This document shows positions 6,688-8,025 of a stretch of 8,025 nt of DNA, in pieces. The number at the start of each line of letters is the position of its first letter. Within the stretch, counting starts at the first letter, position 1. Source of the stretch: Sulfurovum sp. (GTDB lineage: Bacteria; Campylobacterota; Campylobacteria; Campylobacterales; Sulfurovaceae); NCBI GenBank assembly GCA_026983895.1, contig JALSTF010000226.1:1-8025 (forward strand), in the 5' to 3' direction. A program made the position numbers and the translations under genes. A model generated the notes under the pieces. It ran no database searches, was not told the origin of the DNA, and saw only the letters and a program-made list of their open reading frames with translations.

Positions 6688-7863
6688 ATGTATAGAAACT
6701 ATTTGGCTTTTCTGCTTTTTTCTTCTCTGTCAGCCACATCACTGAATGCTGAAAGTATCGTGGACTGCCGTGTCATTACCGGCGGAACAACGGAATGCAA
6801 CCCCTACAGCAGAAGATTGATCAAAGCGAAAGAAGTCACCTATGATGTCGATAAACAAAAACTCATCGTAACAAAGACCCTTCCTGTTCCTGCAAAAAAA
6901 CCAAAAATGAAAGTGATCACTGTCACGGATATGATCGAAAAGTATATCAGGGTCGAAGCCCCTCTGCGATACAAGGGTTCGCACGATATTGTTATCGAAA
7001 CGAAGCAGAGGGAAAAAGTACCGGTTGCACAAAAAGTACCGGCAGAAGAGGAAAAGACAGAGGAAGTTCCCGAACCTGTACGTCTTGCCGAGAAAGCCAG
7101 ACAAAAAGCGGAAGCGGAAAGAAATAGGAATCAGGGCTTCTATGTGATCGTCGAGGGGGATACACTGAGTACGATTGCTGCAAAATACGGCATGAAAACC
7201 AAAGAACTCCGTGCATTGAACCAGTTGGAAAAAGATACAAAGATCAGGCTTGGCAAAAAGCTTCTCCTGCCTTTCCCCCAGGATACGGTCGATGCCATTG
7301 CTACCGGAGCATACCAGGTACAGAGCGATGATACCCTTATTTCTATCGCCCGCAGATTCAATCTTGACCCCAAAGCAGTCGCCGAGTTCAATGCCATAAA
7401 AACAACAGCTATTATACGTGTCGGCAGTGTGATACAGCTTCCTCTGCCGTACAGGCTCAAAGCCCTTGAAGCAAAGAAGAAAGCGGAGGCAGCAAAGAGA
7501 AAACTGGCGAAAGCAAGAAAAAGGAAAAATGCAAAACTCATCCGAGGTTTTGGAAAACATAGGTTAAGAGTCACGGCTACAGCCTATACGTCTCACGGTT
7601 CACAGACGGACAGAACCCCTTTCCTTGCTGCCTGGAACAACCATATCCGTCCGGGTATGAAGATCATTGCCGTATCGAGGGATCTTCTTTACCGATACGG
7701 CCTGCGAAACGGTTCCCGTGTCAGGATCGCCGGACTTCCTGGAACGTACAGGGTCAGGGACAAGATGAACAAGCGGTTTAAAAAACGTATCGATATTTAT
7801 ATGGGATTGAATCGGAGAAGAGCCCTCCGATGGGGAAGAAGAAGTGTAATACTCTACTGGTAG
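6688..7863 (+). CDS. Secreted LysM-LysM-3D domain protein, likely peptidoglycan-associated
   Basis: A 391-residue protein with a signal peptide (hydrophobic core about 5-17, cleavage likely after N-A at 21). An N-terminal region (about 22-110) that I do not recognise has two cysteines, C27 and C37. A charged Glu/Lys/Ala-rich linker (about 110-149) follows, then LysM 1 (about 151-195, with V-E-G-D-T-L-S-T-I-A) and LysM 2 (about 208-252, with Q-S-D-D-T-L-I-S-I-A). A Lys/Ala-rich, probably helical linker covers about 258-286. The C-terminal domain (about 292-391) resembles 3D / double-psi beta-barrel domains, with T-A-T-A-Y-T, then D308, D358 and D369 as the likely three conserved aspartates. 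LysM binds N-acetylglucosamine of peptidoglycan, and 3D domains occur in MltA-type lytic transglycosylases, so a wall-binding or wall-cleaving role is inferred, not shown. No clear Shine-Dalgarno precedes the ATG, and the gene lies 14 bases after thrC, suggesting coupled translation. Confidence 0.9.
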   Translation: MYRNYLAFLLFSSLSATSLNAESIVDCRVITGGTTECNPYSRRLIKAKEVTYDVDKQKLIVTKTLPVPAKKPKMKVITVTDMIEKYIRVEAPLRYKGSHDIVIETKQREKVPVAQKVPAEEEKTEEVPEPVRLAEKARQKAEAERNRNQGFYVIVEGDTLSTIAAKYGMKTKELRALNQLEKDTKIRLGKKLLLPFPQDTVDAIATGAYQVQSDDTLISIARRFNLDPKAVAEFNAIKTTAIIRVGSVIQLPLPYRLKALEAKKKAEAAKRKLAKARKRKNAKLIRGFGKHRLRVTATAYTSHGSQTDRTPFLAAWNNHIRPGMKIIAVSRDLLYRYGLRNGSRVRIAGLPGTYRVRDKMNKRFKKRIDIYMGLNRRRALRWGRRSVILYW

Positions 7864-7892
7864 GGAAGGGGAAAGGCTCCTTCCCTTCTTTC
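7863..7892 (+). terminator. Rho-independent-type hairpin between convergent genes
   Basis: GGGAAGGGG (7863-7871) pairs with CTCCTTCCC (7877-7885), nine pairs including one G-U, around the 5-base loop AAAGG. The T-rich TTCTTTC (7886-7892) follows. The stem begins at the last base of the LysM-3D stop codon. On the plus strand it would end the thrC transcript. On the minus strand the same hairpin lies after the yebC stop but has no following U-tract, so it is a weaker terminator in that direction. Confidence 0.65.
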
Positions 7893-7915
7893 GAGGCGCC
7901 CTTTAAAGATATCTC

Positions 7916-8025
7916 TTAATTGATGTTGGTGTAAACGGTCTGGACATCTTCATCTTCTTCGAGTTTGTCGATGAGTGCTTCAACCTCTTCAAGCTGTTCA
8001 TCGCTGAGCTCGACCGGCGTATTGG
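7916..8025 (-). CDS. yebC: YebC/PmpR family protein, C-terminal end (partial)
   Basis: On the minus strand the frame runs in from the window edge and ends at TAA (7918-7916), giving 35 residues. The tail carries an acidic helix, S-D-E-Q-L-E-E-V-E-A-L-I-D-K-L-E, then E-D-E-D-V-Q-T-V-Y-T-N-I-N. The D-D/E-D-V-Q-x-V-Y-x-N ending is the hallmark C-terminus of YebC/PmpR proteins. The family was long annotated as transcriptional regulators, and members are now also described as ribosome-associated factors that relieve stalling at proline-rich stretches. The start and other domains are outside the window. The gene converges on the thrC / LysM-3D unit. Confidence 0.88.
   Translation of the reverse strand, partial: NTPVELSDEQLEEVEALIDKLEEDEDVQTVYTNIN

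Noticed and set aside
7895..7914. Three abutting small palindromes (GGCGCC, CTTTAAAG, AGATATCT) before the yebC stop
   Set aside because: Each is only 6-8 bases, and together they form no stable stem; probably coincidence in a convergent intergenic gap.

Overview
The window looks like a chromosomal segment of a Campylobacterota (Epsilonproteobacteria) genome, most likely a Sulfurovum/Sulfurimonas-type sulfur- or hydrogen-oxidising bacterium. The reasons are the moderate GC content, the tightly packed genes, the predicted promoter upstream of thrC (a T7 tract plus G just before a perfect TATAAT, as in Campylobacter-type sigma70 promoters), a periplasmic di-haem peroxidase, and the style of the proteins. 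The organism is inferred from pattern recognition only. No mobile elements, CRISPR arrays, tRNAs or rRNAs were seen, and no gene-free stretch exceeds about 80 bases.

Layout, left to right. (1) Bases 1-61 hold the last 19 codons of argB (acetylglutamate kinase). (2) A di-haem cytochrome c peroxidase gene (about 81-1010, +) follows, with its stop overlapping the GTG start of (3) a 953-residue membrane protein (1007-3868, +). That protein has a periplasmic helical sensor region, two PAS domains, GGDEF and EAL. argB, the peroxidase and the c-di-GMP gene look like one transcript. (4) After a 60-base gap with a TATAAT box and a small inverted repeat comes a secreted 400-residue protein (3929-5131, +) made of seven degenerate 52-residue repeats, predicted to be a seven-bladed beta-propeller. 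A perfect inverted repeat spans its stop codon. (5) thrC, threonine synthase (5207-6673, +), has its own good promoter. (6) Only 14 bases later is a secreted protein with two LysM domains and a C-terminal 3D / double-psi-barrel domain (6688-7863, +), probably acting on or anchored to peptidoglycan. (7) A hairpin in the convergent gap is followed by the 3' end of a yebC/pmpR-family gene on the minus strand (7916 to the window edge).

How the genes may work together: argB and thrC are amino-acid biosynthesis genes that share transcripts with envelope genes. The peroxidase and the c-di-GMP enzyme are translationally coupled, which hints (inference only) at a link between periplasmic peroxide or electron-transport state and c-di-GMP signalling. 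The peroxidase appears to lack the classical distal histidine of its low-potential haem, so it may not need the usual reductive activation. I see no convincing wholly new system; the most interesting points are this coupled pair and the uncharacterised seven-repeat secreted protein.
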